From CAZQVN01 sp964596775 (lineage in GTDB: Bacteria > Eisenbacteria > RBG-16-71-46 > JABDJR01 > JAWXBZ01): a stretch of 64,000 bases of DNA. Below are positions 16,189 to 23,833 of the stretch, piece by piece. The translations under genes and the position numbers were made by a program. Below the pieces are notes generated by a model. It did no database searches and was not told the origin of the DNA. It saw nothing but the letters and a program-made list of their open reading frames with translations. Every line of letters starts with the position of its first letter. Position 1 is the stretch's first letter. The stretch lies in contig CAZQVN010000009.1 of assembly GCA_964596775.1 (NCBI GenBank), forward strand, positions 33,802 to 97,801, in the 5' to 3' direction.

Positions 16189-16217
16189 TTTACGAACCGA
16201 CGGCGACTCACTATGCT
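16189..16217 (+). promoter_or_regulatory. promoter for the zinc-finger small protein
   Basis: TTTACG (16189-16194), a 17-base spacer and TATGCT (16212-16217) lie about 97 bases before the start codon. Confidence 0.45.
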
Positions 16218-16313
16218 CGTCGGCGGTCGCTGCCCATCCGCGAAATTCGCAGGGAGTCGATCCGACGGTCCGGACATGCCGGCCGCCGTTCAACATTGAA
16301 TTCCGAGGATCCC

Positions 16314-16601
16314 ATGAACTGCCCCGTCTGCAGAAGCCCGGCCCTGGTCATGACCGAACGCCAGGGCATCGAAATCGACTACTGCCCCCAGTGCCGCGGC
16401 GTCTGGCTCGATCGCGGCGAACTGGACAAGATCATCGAGCGCTCGGCCGGCGGCCCGTCGCTGGAGAACCGGGACCACCGCGCGGACGACCCTGCCGTGC
16501 GTCGCCGTGATCACGACGACGATGATGACGACGATTATCGCGACAAGTACGGCAGGAAGAAGAAGCGGGGTCTGTTCGGCGAGCTGTTCGACTTCGACTG
16601 A
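16314..16601 (+). CDS. zf-TFIIB-type small zinc-binding protein
   Basis: The protein has 95 residues. The ATG at 16314 follows CGAGGA with 6-base spacing and is preferred over the TTG 18 bases earlier. Two CxxC pairs (Cys3/Cys6 and Cys24/Cys27) with GVWLDRGELDKI match the zf-TFIIB family (COG3809-like). The second half has a seven-residue Asp run and a basic KKKR patch before GLFGELFDFD. The family function is not known; zinc binding is the safe inference. It ends at a shared terminator facing the next gene. Confidence 0.85.
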   Translation: MNCPVCRSPALVMTERQGIEIDYCPQCRGVWLDRGELDKIIERSAGGPSLENRDHRADDPAVRRRDHDDDDDDDYRDKYGRKKKRGLFGELFDFD

Positions 16602-16606
16602 GACGG

Positions 16607-16637
16607 CGGAAGGCACCTCGACACGCGGTGCCTTCCG
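16607..16637. terminator. bidirectional terminator hairpin between convergent genes
   Basis: An 11-bp perfect stem (16607-16617 with 16627-16637) around a 9-base loop lies exactly between two converging stop codons. There is no long T-run on either side. Confidence 0.6.
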
Positions 16638-16644
16638 GCCCGCT

Positions 16645-16896
16645 TCAACTCCCCTCGTTCCGGACCCGGTTCCTCTCGATTTCGAGGTCCTTGACAAGCT
16701 TCTTGACGAGTTCGATGTTGCTCGAGGCGTTGGAGAACGGCCTGGCCATCCCGTCGGCAACGACCTCCAGGTCGACTTCGGAGGCCTTCAGCTGCACCTT
16801 GGCCATGCTCTCGATGATCTCTTCCTGGGCCGTTTCCACGCCCTTCAGCAGGGCCAGTACGTCGTCGATGACGGACAGCTTGTCCGGTTCGCTCAT
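16645..16896 (-). CDS. small helical protein of unknown function
   Basis: The protein has 83 residues. The start is well supported by AAAGGAG 8 bases upstream. The sequence is charged and predicted helical, with heptad-like hydrophobic spacing (LSVIDDVLALLKGVETAQEE; IELVKKLVKDLEIERNR). There are no Cys residues, no signal peptide and no recognised domain. It could be a coiled-coil adaptor or phasin-like protein; this is only a guess from composition. It is transcribed towards the zinc-finger gene. Confidence 0.65.
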   Translation of the reverse strand: MSEPDKLSVIDDVLALLKGVETAQEEIIESMAKVQLKASEVDLEVVADGMARPFSNASSNIELVKKLVKDLEIERNRVRNEGS

Positions 16897-17069
16897 GATG
16901 GGCTCCTTTCCGCTGCCCGGCCGGGCGATCCGGAGCGGATCGGATCACGGACGGGTCGTCACCAATCCTGACCCGCCGTCAGGGGCTTTCGTCACGGGGA
17001 AAAACGCGGCGGAGGCCGGATCGGGCAGGACAGGAAGCCGTGAGGCTCAATGGCCTCCTGAAATCCCGT

Positions 17070-17098
17070 TTGACTCCCTCCCTCCCCTCCCCTAAGAT
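17070..17098 (+). promoter_or_regulatory. strong promoter of the B12 operon
   Basis: TTGACT (17070-17075), an exact 17-base C/T-only spacer and TAAGAT (17093-17098) form the best sigma-70 match in the window. Transcription should start near 17105, just at the leader hairpin of the riboswitch. Confidence 0.7.
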
Positions 17099-17101
17099 CC
17101 G

Positions 17102-17283
17102 CTCATCGATGCTGCGCATCGATGAGTACAGGCCTTCGGTGATCGGGAAGCCGGTTCCATTCCGGCGCGGCCCCGCCACTGTGAGCGATACGAAACCCGC
17201 AGGAAACCCACTGGAGAGATCGCCTTTCCGGGAAGGGGCGGGGAGTAGGTTGAAATCGCGAGCCAGGAGACCGGCCGAAGGTC
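17102..17283 (+). ncRNA. cobalamin riboswitch (aptamer)
   Basis: A perfect 10-bp leader hairpin (17102-17111 with 17117-17126) precedes the aptamer. P1 pairs CCTTCGG (17133-17139) with CCGAAGG (17275-17281). The conserved core GCCACTG lies near 17175, and the B12 box AGCCAGGAGACCGGCC is at 17261-17276. These are the hallmark elements of the cobalamin riboswitch family. It binds adenosylcobalamin or a related corrinoid and normally shuts off uptake genes when the ligand is abundant. Confidence 0.92.
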
Positions 17284-17295
17284 ATGGTCCTTTTA

Positions 17296-17366
17296 CACCT
17301 TCGAGGGGAAGGTGGACAGACGTTCTGCCGGTCTGATTCCGCTTCGTTCCTCGGGGCGGATTTTTT
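17296..17366 (+). terminator. riboswitch expression platform ending in an intrinsic terminator
   Basis: After the aptamer come three hairpins: CACCTT/AAGGTG (17296-17314), CAGAC/GTCTG (17317-17335), and TCCGC/GCGGA (17338-17360) followed by six T (17361-17366). The last is a plausible terminator. The CGAGG in the first loop could pair with CCTCG inside the terminator loop to disrupt it, a possible anti-terminator. That pairing is inference. Confidence 0.65.
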
Positions 17367-17507
17367 GTTCCGTCCCGACCGGCGCGGAACACTCCATCGC
17401 ACACCGCCTGCCGCCGCCCCCGGTCCCGCCGGGAGGCCGGGATCCGCATTTCTCATGAACCGCGTGGTGACGGTTTCGGACCCCTTTTTGCGATCGGAGC
17501 TCTTCCC

Positions 17508-19127
17508 GTGAAACGACATCTCCTGCTGATTTCCGTCTGTGCTTTCCTGAACGCCCCCGAGGCCATGGCCTTCGTGCCCGGCGACACGCTCGCCTACGTG
17601 ATCCACGGCAACGACCGCACGCTGGCCGCGGTGGAGAAACCCGCGGGGCCGGTGCACTTCAATCTCGCCGTGACCGGCGTCTTCCCGAACGATCTCGTCC
17701 TCCGCGGAGCGCGCGCCTGCGTCACCGCCTCGGGCAGCGACGCCGTGTACATGTACGACCTCGCCGGCTGCGCGCCGGTGGACACGATCCCGACCGGGCC
17801 CGGAACGAACCCCTACGCGCTGGCGTTCGTTTCGGACACCCGCGCCTACGTCACCCTGCTGGTGACGAATGAAGTGGCCGAGATCGACCTGGGCACCGGC
17901 GCCGTCGTGGCCACCATCCCGGTCGGCACGTCGCCCGCGGGCATCGTGTACGCCGGCGGCCGGCTGTTCGTGGCGAACTCCGGGTTCGACTTCAACACGT
18001 ACGGCTACGAACCCGGCACGATCAGCGTCATCGATCCGGGAACGAACACGGTCACACACACGCTCCCGGTCGGGCTGAACCCGCAGGCGCTCGCGGTGAC
18101 CCCCGCCGGCGAGGTGCATGTCTGCTGCACCGGCGACTACTTTTCCGTGTTCGGCCGCGCGTTCATGATCGACCCGGTGACGGCGACGGTCACGGACAGC
18201 CTCGACGTCGGCGGATCGCCCGGGTTCCTCGCCATCGACACGGACGGCGATGCCTACCTGAGCGACTACTTTCTCGGCCTGCTCAAGTACCACGCTCCGA
18301 GCCGCACGCTCCTCCGTGACGCATCCAATCCGATCTTCGTCGGCACCGGCGCCGCCGGCGTGGCATTCTGCGACGGCAACGCCTGGGCCTGCGTGTTCGG
18401 CGACGACAACCTCGTGATCCTCGACGCCGCCGACAACGTGCTCGACGTGATCGCCATGGGCGACGGGCCGCAGGACATCGCGTTCCACGCGGCCGAAGCG
18501 CCGATCGCCGTCCGCCTTGCGTCGTTCACCGTCGAGGCCGACGGAGAGGCCGCGCGCCTGTCGTGGCGCACGACGGACGAGGTGGACCACGCGGGCTTCC
18601 ACGTGGACCGCTCCGCCGACGGCGGCAACAGCTGGATGCGGCTCACCGGTGACCTGCTCCGCGGCGACGGCACCGGCCTCTACTCCTGGACGGACCTGTA
18701 CACATCCGATGCTTCACCGACTTCGAGACCCGGCACCGCTGCCGAAGCATCGGATGTGCGTTCTTCCCTGTTTTACCGCCTCGCGGCAGTCGATCGCGCC
18801 GGCCGCGAAGAGACGTTCGCCCCCATCCAGTTCCTGATCCCGGCCGGACCCGGGGCGGCGCGCCTCGATCCGCCGTTTCCGAACCCGGTCACGACCGCCG
18901 GCACCCGCATCTCGTTCCGGACCGCGACCCCCGGTCCGGTGACGCTGACGCTGTTCGATGCCGCGGGCCGGGAGGTCGCCCGCCTCCTCGACGCCACGCT
19001 CCCCGCCGGGAGCCATGCGGTCACGTGGAGCGGGCAGAACGATTCCGGACGACGGCCGGGCGTCTACTTCATGAGGCTCGCCGCCGGCGACGTCGTCCGG
19101 ACCGGCCGGATCGTGGTGGCCCGGTGA
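17508..19127 (+). CDS. secreted YncE-like beta-propeller with Fn3-like and FlgD-like sorting domains, B12-regulated
   Basis: The protein has 539 residues. The GTG start has GGAG 8 bases upstream, and a Sec signal peptide ends near AMA. Residues about 25-330 are a YncE/NHL-type propeller with repeated blocks (VAEIDLGTGAVVATIPVGT). A Fn3-like domain follows (about 335-440), then a FlgD-like Ig C-terminal domain with PFPNPV and GVYFMRLAAG, which in FCB bacteria acts as a secretion or sorting tail. It is the first gene behind a cobalamin riboswitch, so surface binding of corrinoids is the best hypothesis, by analogy with the propeller BtuG. It is clearly paralogous to the lipoprotein at 22766. 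A 58-bp palindromic segment sits inside the Fn3-like part. Confidence 0.8.
   Translation: MKRHLLLISVCAFLNAPEAMAFVPGDTLAYVIHGNDRTLAAVEKPAGPVHFNLAVTGVFPNDLVLRGARACVTASGSDAVYMYDLAGCAPVDTIPTGPGTNPYALAFVSDTRAYVTLLVTNEVAEIDLGTGAVVATIPVGTSPAGIVYAGGRLFVANSGFDFNTYGYEPGTISVIDPGTNTVTHTLPVGLNPQALAVTPAGEVHVCCTGDYFSVFGRAFMIDPVTATVTDSLDVGGSPGFLAIDTDGDAYLSDYFLGLLKYHAPSRTLLRDASNPIFVGTGAAGVAFCDGNAWACVFGDDNLVILDAADNVLDVIAMGDGPQDIAFHAAEAPIAVRLASFTVEADGEAARLSWRTTDEVDHAGFHVDRSADGGNSWMRLTGDLLRGDGTGLYSWTDLYTSDASPTSRPGTAAEASDVRSSLFYRLAAVDRAGREETFAPIQFLIPAGPGAARLDPPFPNPVTTAGTRISFRTATPGPVTLTLFDAAGREVARLLDATLPAGSHAVTWSGQNDSGRRPGVYFMRLAAGDVVRTGRIVVAR
18701..18758. repeat. 15-bp perfect inverted repeat inside the propeller gene
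   Basis: CACATCCGATGCTTC (18701-18715) is exactly inverted at 18744-18758, with a 28-base spacer. The segment is in frame and codes for a low-complexity Ser/Asp/Pro/Thr/Ala stretch between YSWTD and the strand LFYRLAAVDR. It looks like an in-frame insertion of a small palindromic element. Confidence 0.6.
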
Positions 19128-19134
19128 CGGCGCG

Positions 19135-21189
19135 GTGCTGACCGGCCTCCGCGCCGCTGCGGTCCTGGCGATGGCGGCCGTGCTGTTGCCGGCGCCCGTC
19201 CGCGCCTCCGGGTCCGCGGCGGCCCCGGACGGCCCGCCGTACACCGCCGCGCACTTCGACACGACGGCCGTGCGCGGCGGGTTCTCCGCGCTGCCGGAGA
19301 TCCGCGTCGTGGCGACGCCCGCGCACCGGGATTCCTCCGGCAACCTACGGTTGCCGGAGGTTCCGGTGCGCGGGGATCGCCTCTCCCGGCGGACGGCGGC
19401 GGGGAGCGCCACGACCGTGATCTCCCGCGCGGAGATCGCATCCTCCGGCGCCGTCCACCTCGGCGAGATCCTCCGCCCCGTCGTCGGGCTCCGGGTGGCC
19501 TCGACCGGGGGCGTCGGCGCGTTCACGCCGCTGTCGATCCGCGGCTCCTCCAACGACCAGGTGCTGGTCCTGATCGACGGCCGCCGGCTGAACGCGGCCC
19601 AGGGGGGCGGCGTGGATCTCTCCGACGTGCCGCTCGACAACATCGAGCGGATCGAGATCCTCCGTGGCGGCGCGTCGGCGCTGTACGGCCCCGACGCGAT
19701 CGGCGGCGTGCTGAATCTCGTCACCCGGGAGGTGACGGAGGCCCGCGCGGCGGATCTCCGGGCGGAGGTCGGATCGTTCGGCACGCGGCTGATCGGCGGG
19801 CGCGCCGCCGGGCGCGCCGGGAATGTCGACATCGCGCTGTCCGGACGGTTTCTCGCCTCGACCGGGGATTACGCCTACGAGCGGGTGGCCGGCACGAAGG
19901 AAGCCCGGAACAACGAGGAGGTCACATCCGGCTGGGGCGACCTCGGCCTCGCGTTCCGGCCGGCGTTCGCCTCGCGCCTGAACGTGCGCGGCGGCTGGTT
20001 CCGCGCCGAAAAGGGGGTGCCGGGCGCCGCGCAGTTTCCGAGCGGCAGCGCGGTCCAGACGGACGAGCGCTCCGCGGTGGACTTCGAAATCCGGGGACTC
20101 CACTCCGGCCGCGCCCGCGGCGGCATCTCCGGACCCCGCCTGGTGACGAACGTGTCCGGCTTCGTTCAGCGCCAGATCCGCTGGTTTCAGGATCCGCTGT
20201 TTCCTCTCGGCGCGGTCGACGAATCGCACCGGAACGACGCGGCCGGCGCGCGGATCGACCAGTTCCGCGATCTCGGCGCGGCCGGGCGCCTGGCGCTCGC
20301 CGCCGAATACCGCTCCGACCATCTCGAAAGCACCACGGACGGAGTGCGCGACCGCGCCGCGGCATCGATCTCCATGAACCACTCCGTGTCGTGGCCCGCC
20401 GCCCGGCTGACGCTGACGCCGGCGCTCCGCGTCGACGCCGTCCTTGACTTTCCGGCCCGGGGGTCGCCGAAGCTGCTCGCCGCGTTTCAGCCGTCCGGAA
20501 ATCTCGAACTGCGCGCCTCGGCCGGAAGCTCGTTCCGCCCCCCCTCGTTCAGCGACCTCTTTCTCCCCGCCCGCACCTCGGCGGCCGGCAATCCGAACCT
20601 CCGGGCGGAAAAATCGTTCGACTACGACTTCGGCGCGTCGTGGAGCGTCGGATCGTTCCGGGCCGGCGTCACCGTGTTCGAGAACCGGATCACCGATCTC
20701 ATCCAGTGGATTCCCGGTGCGGCCGGGGTCTGGCGCCCGCACAACGTGACCGGCGCGCGGATCACCGGCGTGGAAACGGAAGCGGCGATGGCCGTGCCGC
20801 TCGGCGGCGCGGCGCCGGCGCTGCACCTGCAGGCGAACTACACGTTCCTCGATCCGCGCGACCGCTCCGACGAGCCGAACACCGGCGGGCGCGTCCTCGT
20901 CTACCGTCCGCGTCATCGCCTGAACCTCCAGGCCCGGCTCCCGCTCGGACGCTGGTCCGCGGAATCGCAGCTGCGGACGACCGGCCCGGCGTACATCACC
21001 CGGGCCAACACGAAGAGCCTGCCCGGCTACACGACGATCGACGCCGTCCTCCGGCGCCGCACCGGACGGGACGCCACGGTCGAACTCCGGGGGCTGAACC
21101 TGACGAACGCGGAGTACCAGGACATCCGCGACTACCCGGTGCCCGGCCGGCAGTGGCGGCTCGGGATGGAGTGGAGGTTCGGCGGATGA
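19135..21189 (+). CDS. btuB: TonB-dependent receptor, BtuB-like (corrinoid uptake)
   Basis: The protein has 684 residues, starting with a GTG 7 bases after the propeller stop. After the signal peptide (ending near VRAS) comes a plug domain (about 80-200) with the classical blocks LSIRGSSNDQVLVLIDGRR and IERIEILRGGASALYGPDAIGGVLNL. A 22-strand-type barrel follows and ends in an aromatic strand. The TonB box is probably in the LPEIRVVAT region; a similar LPEVPV follows about 20 residues later. The gene symbol rests on the riboswitch and on similarity to the BtuB/FepA class, not on proven ligand specificity. No BtuC, BtuD or BtuF gene is present in the window. Confidence 0.85.
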   Translation: MLTGLRAAAVLAMAAVLLPAPVRASGSAAAPDGPPYTAAHFDTTAVRGGFSALPEIRVVATPAHRDSSGNLRLPEVPVRGDRLSRRTAAGSATTVISRAEIASSGAVHLGEILRPVVGLRVASTGGVGAFTPLSIRGSSNDQVLVLIDGRRLNAAQGGGVDLSDVPLDNIERIEILRGGASALYGPDAIGGVLNLVTREVTEARAADLRAEVGSFGTRLIGGRAAGRAGNVDIALSGRFLASTGDYAYERVAGTKEARNNEEVTSGWGDLGLAFRPAFASRLNVRGGWFRAEKGVPGAAQFPSGSAVQTDERSAVDFEIRGLHSGRARGGISGPRLVTNVSGFVQRQIRWFQDPLFPLGAVDESHRNDAAGARIDQFRDLGAAGRLALAAEYRSDHLESTTDGVRDRAAASISMNHSVSWPAARLTLTPALRVDAVLDFPARGSPKLLAAFQPSGNLELRASAGSSFRPPSFSDLFLPARTSAAGNPNLRAEKSFDYDFGASWSVGSFRAGVTVFENRITDLIQWIPGAAGVWRPHNVTGARITGVETEAAMAVPLGGAAPALHLQANYTFLDPRDRSDEPNTGGRVLVYRPRHRLNLQARLPLGRWSAESQLRTTGPAYITRANTKSLPGYTTIDAVLRRRTGRDATVELRGLNLTNAEYQDIRDYPVPGRQWRLGMEWRFGG

Positions 21190-22766
21190 GGAGGAACGCT
21201 CACCGGATGCCGCCGCGGGCGCTCGCGCTCCTCATGACCTTTACGTGGGTGGCTCCGGCCTCCGCCGCCACGGAAGTCCGCCTCACGAGCACCTCCACCG
21301 ACTCCGAGACCGGCCTCAATCACACGCCCCTCTGCCTCGACTCGCAGAACCGGCTTCACTTCGTCTGGGCGGAGCAGGACGGACCGCGGGGCAACTACCA
21401 GATCCACGAGCGGGTCCGTGTCAACGATCAGTGGCAGCCGTCAACGCTGGTTGTCCCTTATCGGGCGGAATTCCCCGGATCCTTGCTCGGTGTCAAGTTT
21501 CCGAGCCTCGTCCGCGGCGCCGGCGACACCCTGCACCTGGCCTGGCACGACTACCGGATCGACGGCATCAACAACGCGGAAATTTTTTACAAGAAAACAT
21601 GTGACAACGCCCCCTGGGACTCATCCATAGTATCGGAAGTGCGGCTGACGACGTCGAACCACCCGGAAACGAACGGCGACAACAGCTACGTGCCCACGCT
21701 GTACGCGGATCGTTCCGGTGTCGTTCATCTCGCGTGGTACGACTTCCGGTTCGACGGCAGCGCCGCGGAGATCCTGTACAAGGTGCGCCGCGGCGGGGCC
21801 TGGGACACGACTCCGGGGGATGCCCCGGACCTGAACGTTTCGAATACCGCCGGTGATTCGCAGTTTCCGGCCATGGTCGTGGATGTATGGGGCCGGGTGC
21901 ACGTGGCCTGGCAGGACGACTCCTCCGGAAACCATCGGATTCTGTATTCGATCCGTACCATGGACAACGGACCGTTCGCCGCCCCGGAAGCGGTCACAAC
22001 GCACGCGCAGGCCGCGGTGGCTCCGGCCATGACGGTCGACGGTACGGGGCGGGTCACGCTGGCCTGGGTGGATGCGCGCGACGGCAGCCGCCGGATCTAC
22101 ACGCGGCGCCGGGAATGGAACGGGGTGTGGTCCCCCGAAAGGGCGGCCACGCCGAACGGGTACAACGCGGATGAGCCGGCCCTGGCCGCGGACGAGTTCG
22201 GCCAGGTCCACCTGGCGTGGCACGACACACGGATTTCGGCGCTGAACCGGGAGGTTTTTCTTCAGTCCGCCCCGGCCGGAGCCGACTTTGATGCAACGGG
22301 CGCGCGCGATGTGCGCGTTTCGAACGGAACAGGGTCCTCCACACGCCCTTCGCTCCTGGCCGATCCGGGCGGATGGCTGTACGTGGTGTGGAAGGACCGG
22401 CGCGACGGCAACAACGAAATCTACTTTTCGGAGTTTGCCCTGAGTTCTCCGGTGGCAGTCGGGGAGGAAGGCCTAGCGGCCGGCCGGACTCTTCGACTTG
22501 CCGCCGGACCTAATCCCTTCCGTACGTCGACCACGGTTTTTCTGCCGGCCTCCCCCCGCGGCACCTTCGACACCGGTCTCCCGGTTACGCCTTTGCGAAT
22601 CGTCACCGCTGCGGGCCGGCTGGTCCGCGCGGCGGACGTTTCCGGCGACCGCTACGAGTGGGACGGCCGCGACGAGCGCGGCGCCGTCGTTCCCCCGGGC
22701 GTCTACTTCATCGGCGTTCCCCGGGACGGAGTTCTCGACAGGATCCGCGTCGTGAAGGCCCGCTGA
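21186..22766 (+). CDS. secreted BNR/sialidase-like propeller with FlgD-like sorting domain, B12-regulated
   Basis: The protein has 526 residues. The ATG at 21186 overlaps the btuB stop (ATGA), favouring coupling; the ATG at 21207 is an alternative, with AGGAGG 13 bases upstream. A signal peptide ends near ASA. Five or more repeats of the type VHLAWYDFRFDGSAAEILYK (also VHVAWQDDSSGNHRILYS) form a propeller of the BNR/exo-sialidase type. The catalytic residues of true sialidases are not evident. The C-terminus is FlgD-like, with GPNPF and GVYFIGV. Its riboswitch control suggests a part in corrinoid capture or in handling B12-binding glycoproteins, which is inference. Confidence 0.75.
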   Translation: MRRNAHRMPPRALALLMTFTWVAPASAATEVRLTSTSTDSETGLNHTPLCLDSQNRLHFVWAEQDGPRGNYQIHERVRVNDQWQPSTLVVPYRAEFPGSLLGVKFPSLVRGAGDTLHLAWHDYRIDGINNAEIFYKKTCDNAPWDSSIVSEVRLTTSNHPETNGDNSYVPTLYADRSGVVHLAWYDFRFDGSAAEILYKVRRGGAWDTTPGDAPDLNVSNTAGDSQFPAMVVDVWGRVHVAWQDDSSGNHRILYSIRTMDNGPFAAPEAVTTHAQAAVAPAMTVDGTGRVTLAWVDARDGSRRIYTRRREWNGVWSPERAATPNGYNADEPALAADEFGQVHLAWHDTRISALNREVFLQSAPAGADFDATGARDVRVSNGTGSSTRPSLLADPGGWLYVVWKDRRDGNNEIYFSEFALSSPVAVGEEGLAAGRTLRLAAGPNPFRTSTTVFLPASPRGTFDTGLPVTPLRIVTAAGRLVRAADVSGDRYEWDGRDERGAVVPPGVYFIGVPRDGVLDRIRVVKAR

Positions 22767-23803
22767 TGCGGAGGGGCGCCACCGTTTCCGCCGCGCTCGT
22801 CACCCTTGCGGCGGCGGTCCTCCTTGCCGCCGGTTGCGGCACGGAATCGGTCACCCGGCCGGAACCGGCGCCGCCGTCGGCGCTCTACGTGCTGAACGGG
22901 CTCGGCGAAACGCTGAGCCGGGTGGATCTCGAAACGGGGCGGGTCGAGAACGACCTCCTCCACCTCGGTGACGCCCCGAACGCGCTGCTCTTCGATCCGG
23001 CCGGCGACCGCCTGTTCGTGGCGAACTCGGGGGACAACGTCGTCTGGAGCCTCCAGCCGGACTCGCTGGACCGCAACGGCGACTACCCCCTCGGACCGAA
23101 CACGAATCCCTACGGCCTGGCCGTGACCCGCTCCGGCGAGCTCGCCGTGTCCGGCTTCCTCTCCGGCGACGTGGCGTTCTTCAGTGCGGCCACCGGCGCC
23201 CTGCTCCGCCGCGTGCCTGTGGGGCGGACGCCGCAGGCCGTGCTCGACCTGCCGGGGCGGACGCTGGTCAGCGTCGTCCACTACGACTTTCCGTCGAACT
23301 CGTTCGGTCCGGGCGAAGTGGTGGCGATCCCCGACGGGGCCGCGGCGGCCGGAACGCGCGCGATCGTGGGGGTGAATCCGCAGCACCTCGTGACCGGTCC
23401 CGACGGCCTCCTCCACGTGATCTGCACCGGCAACTACGTGGACGTCCCCGGATCCGTGTACTTCCTGAACGCGGTCACGCTGGCGGTGGTGGATTCGCTG
23501 ACGCTCGGCGGAACGCCGGCGGCCGCGGTCGTGGTCGGGGACGACGTGTACGTGAGCGCCTACTTCGGCGGCCTGATGAAGTACGACGGCCGGACGCACA
23601 CGGTGCTCCGCGGCCCGTCCGACCCGGTGCTCGACGTCACCGGGCTCGGCGGGCTGGCCCATGACGCCACGACCGGCCGGCTCTACGTGAGCGCGTTCGA
23701 GGACGATCTCGTGCTCGTCGTCGACGTTGCCGCGGACACGCTGGCCGCCGCGTGGCCGGTCGGCGACGGTCCGCTCGACGTGGAGCTCGTCACCCGCCCC
23801 TGA
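22766..23803 (+). CDS. YncE-like propeller lipoprotein, candidate BtuG-type cobalamin binder
   Basis: The protein has 345 residues. The ATG shares its first base with the preceding stop (TGATG), so translation is coupled. The signal ends in the lipobox L-A-A-G-C, so the protein is an outer-membrane lipoprotein. The rest is one seven-bladed YncE-type propeller, with blocks such as VANSGDNVVWSL and LYVSAFEDDLVLVVD. It is paralogous to the propeller part of the protein at 17508, sharing the HVICTGNY/HVCCTGDY and YFGGLMKY/YFLGLLKY blocks. Bacteroides BtuG is a surface lipoprotein propeller that binds B12 extremely tightly and partners BtuB; this gene is the best positional analogue. Confidence 0.8.
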   Translation: MRRGATVSAALVTLAAAVLLAAGCGTESVTRPEPAPPSALYVLNGLGETLSRVDLETGRVENDLLHLGDAPNALLFDPAGDRLFVANSGDNVVWSLQPDSLDRNGDYPLGPNTNPYGLAVTRSGELAVSGFLSGDVAFFSAATGALLRRVPVGRTPQAVLDLPGRTLVSVVHYDFPSNSFGPGEVVAIPDGAAAAGTRAIVGVNPQHLVTGPDGLLHVICTGNYVDVPGSVYFLNAVTLAVVDSLTLGGTPAAAVVVGDDVYVSAYFGGLMKYDGRTHTVLRGPSDPVLDVTGLGGLAHDATTGRLYVSAFEDDLVLVVDVAADTLAAAWPVGDGPLDVELVTRP

Positions 23804-23819
23804 TCCGGCCGCGGCCGGA
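23804..23819. terminator. 16-bp palindrome between convergent operons
   Basis: A perfect palindrome TCCGGCCGCGGCCGGA lies between the converging ends of the B12 operon and the polysaccharide operon. It can fold on either transcript. There is no T-run. Confidence 0.4.
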
Positions 23820-23833
23820 CCGGGCCCGTTCCG

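Noticed and set aside
16296..16313. TTG start for the zinc-finger protein
   Set aside because: The ATG 18 bases later has the SD and starts exactly at the Cys motif.
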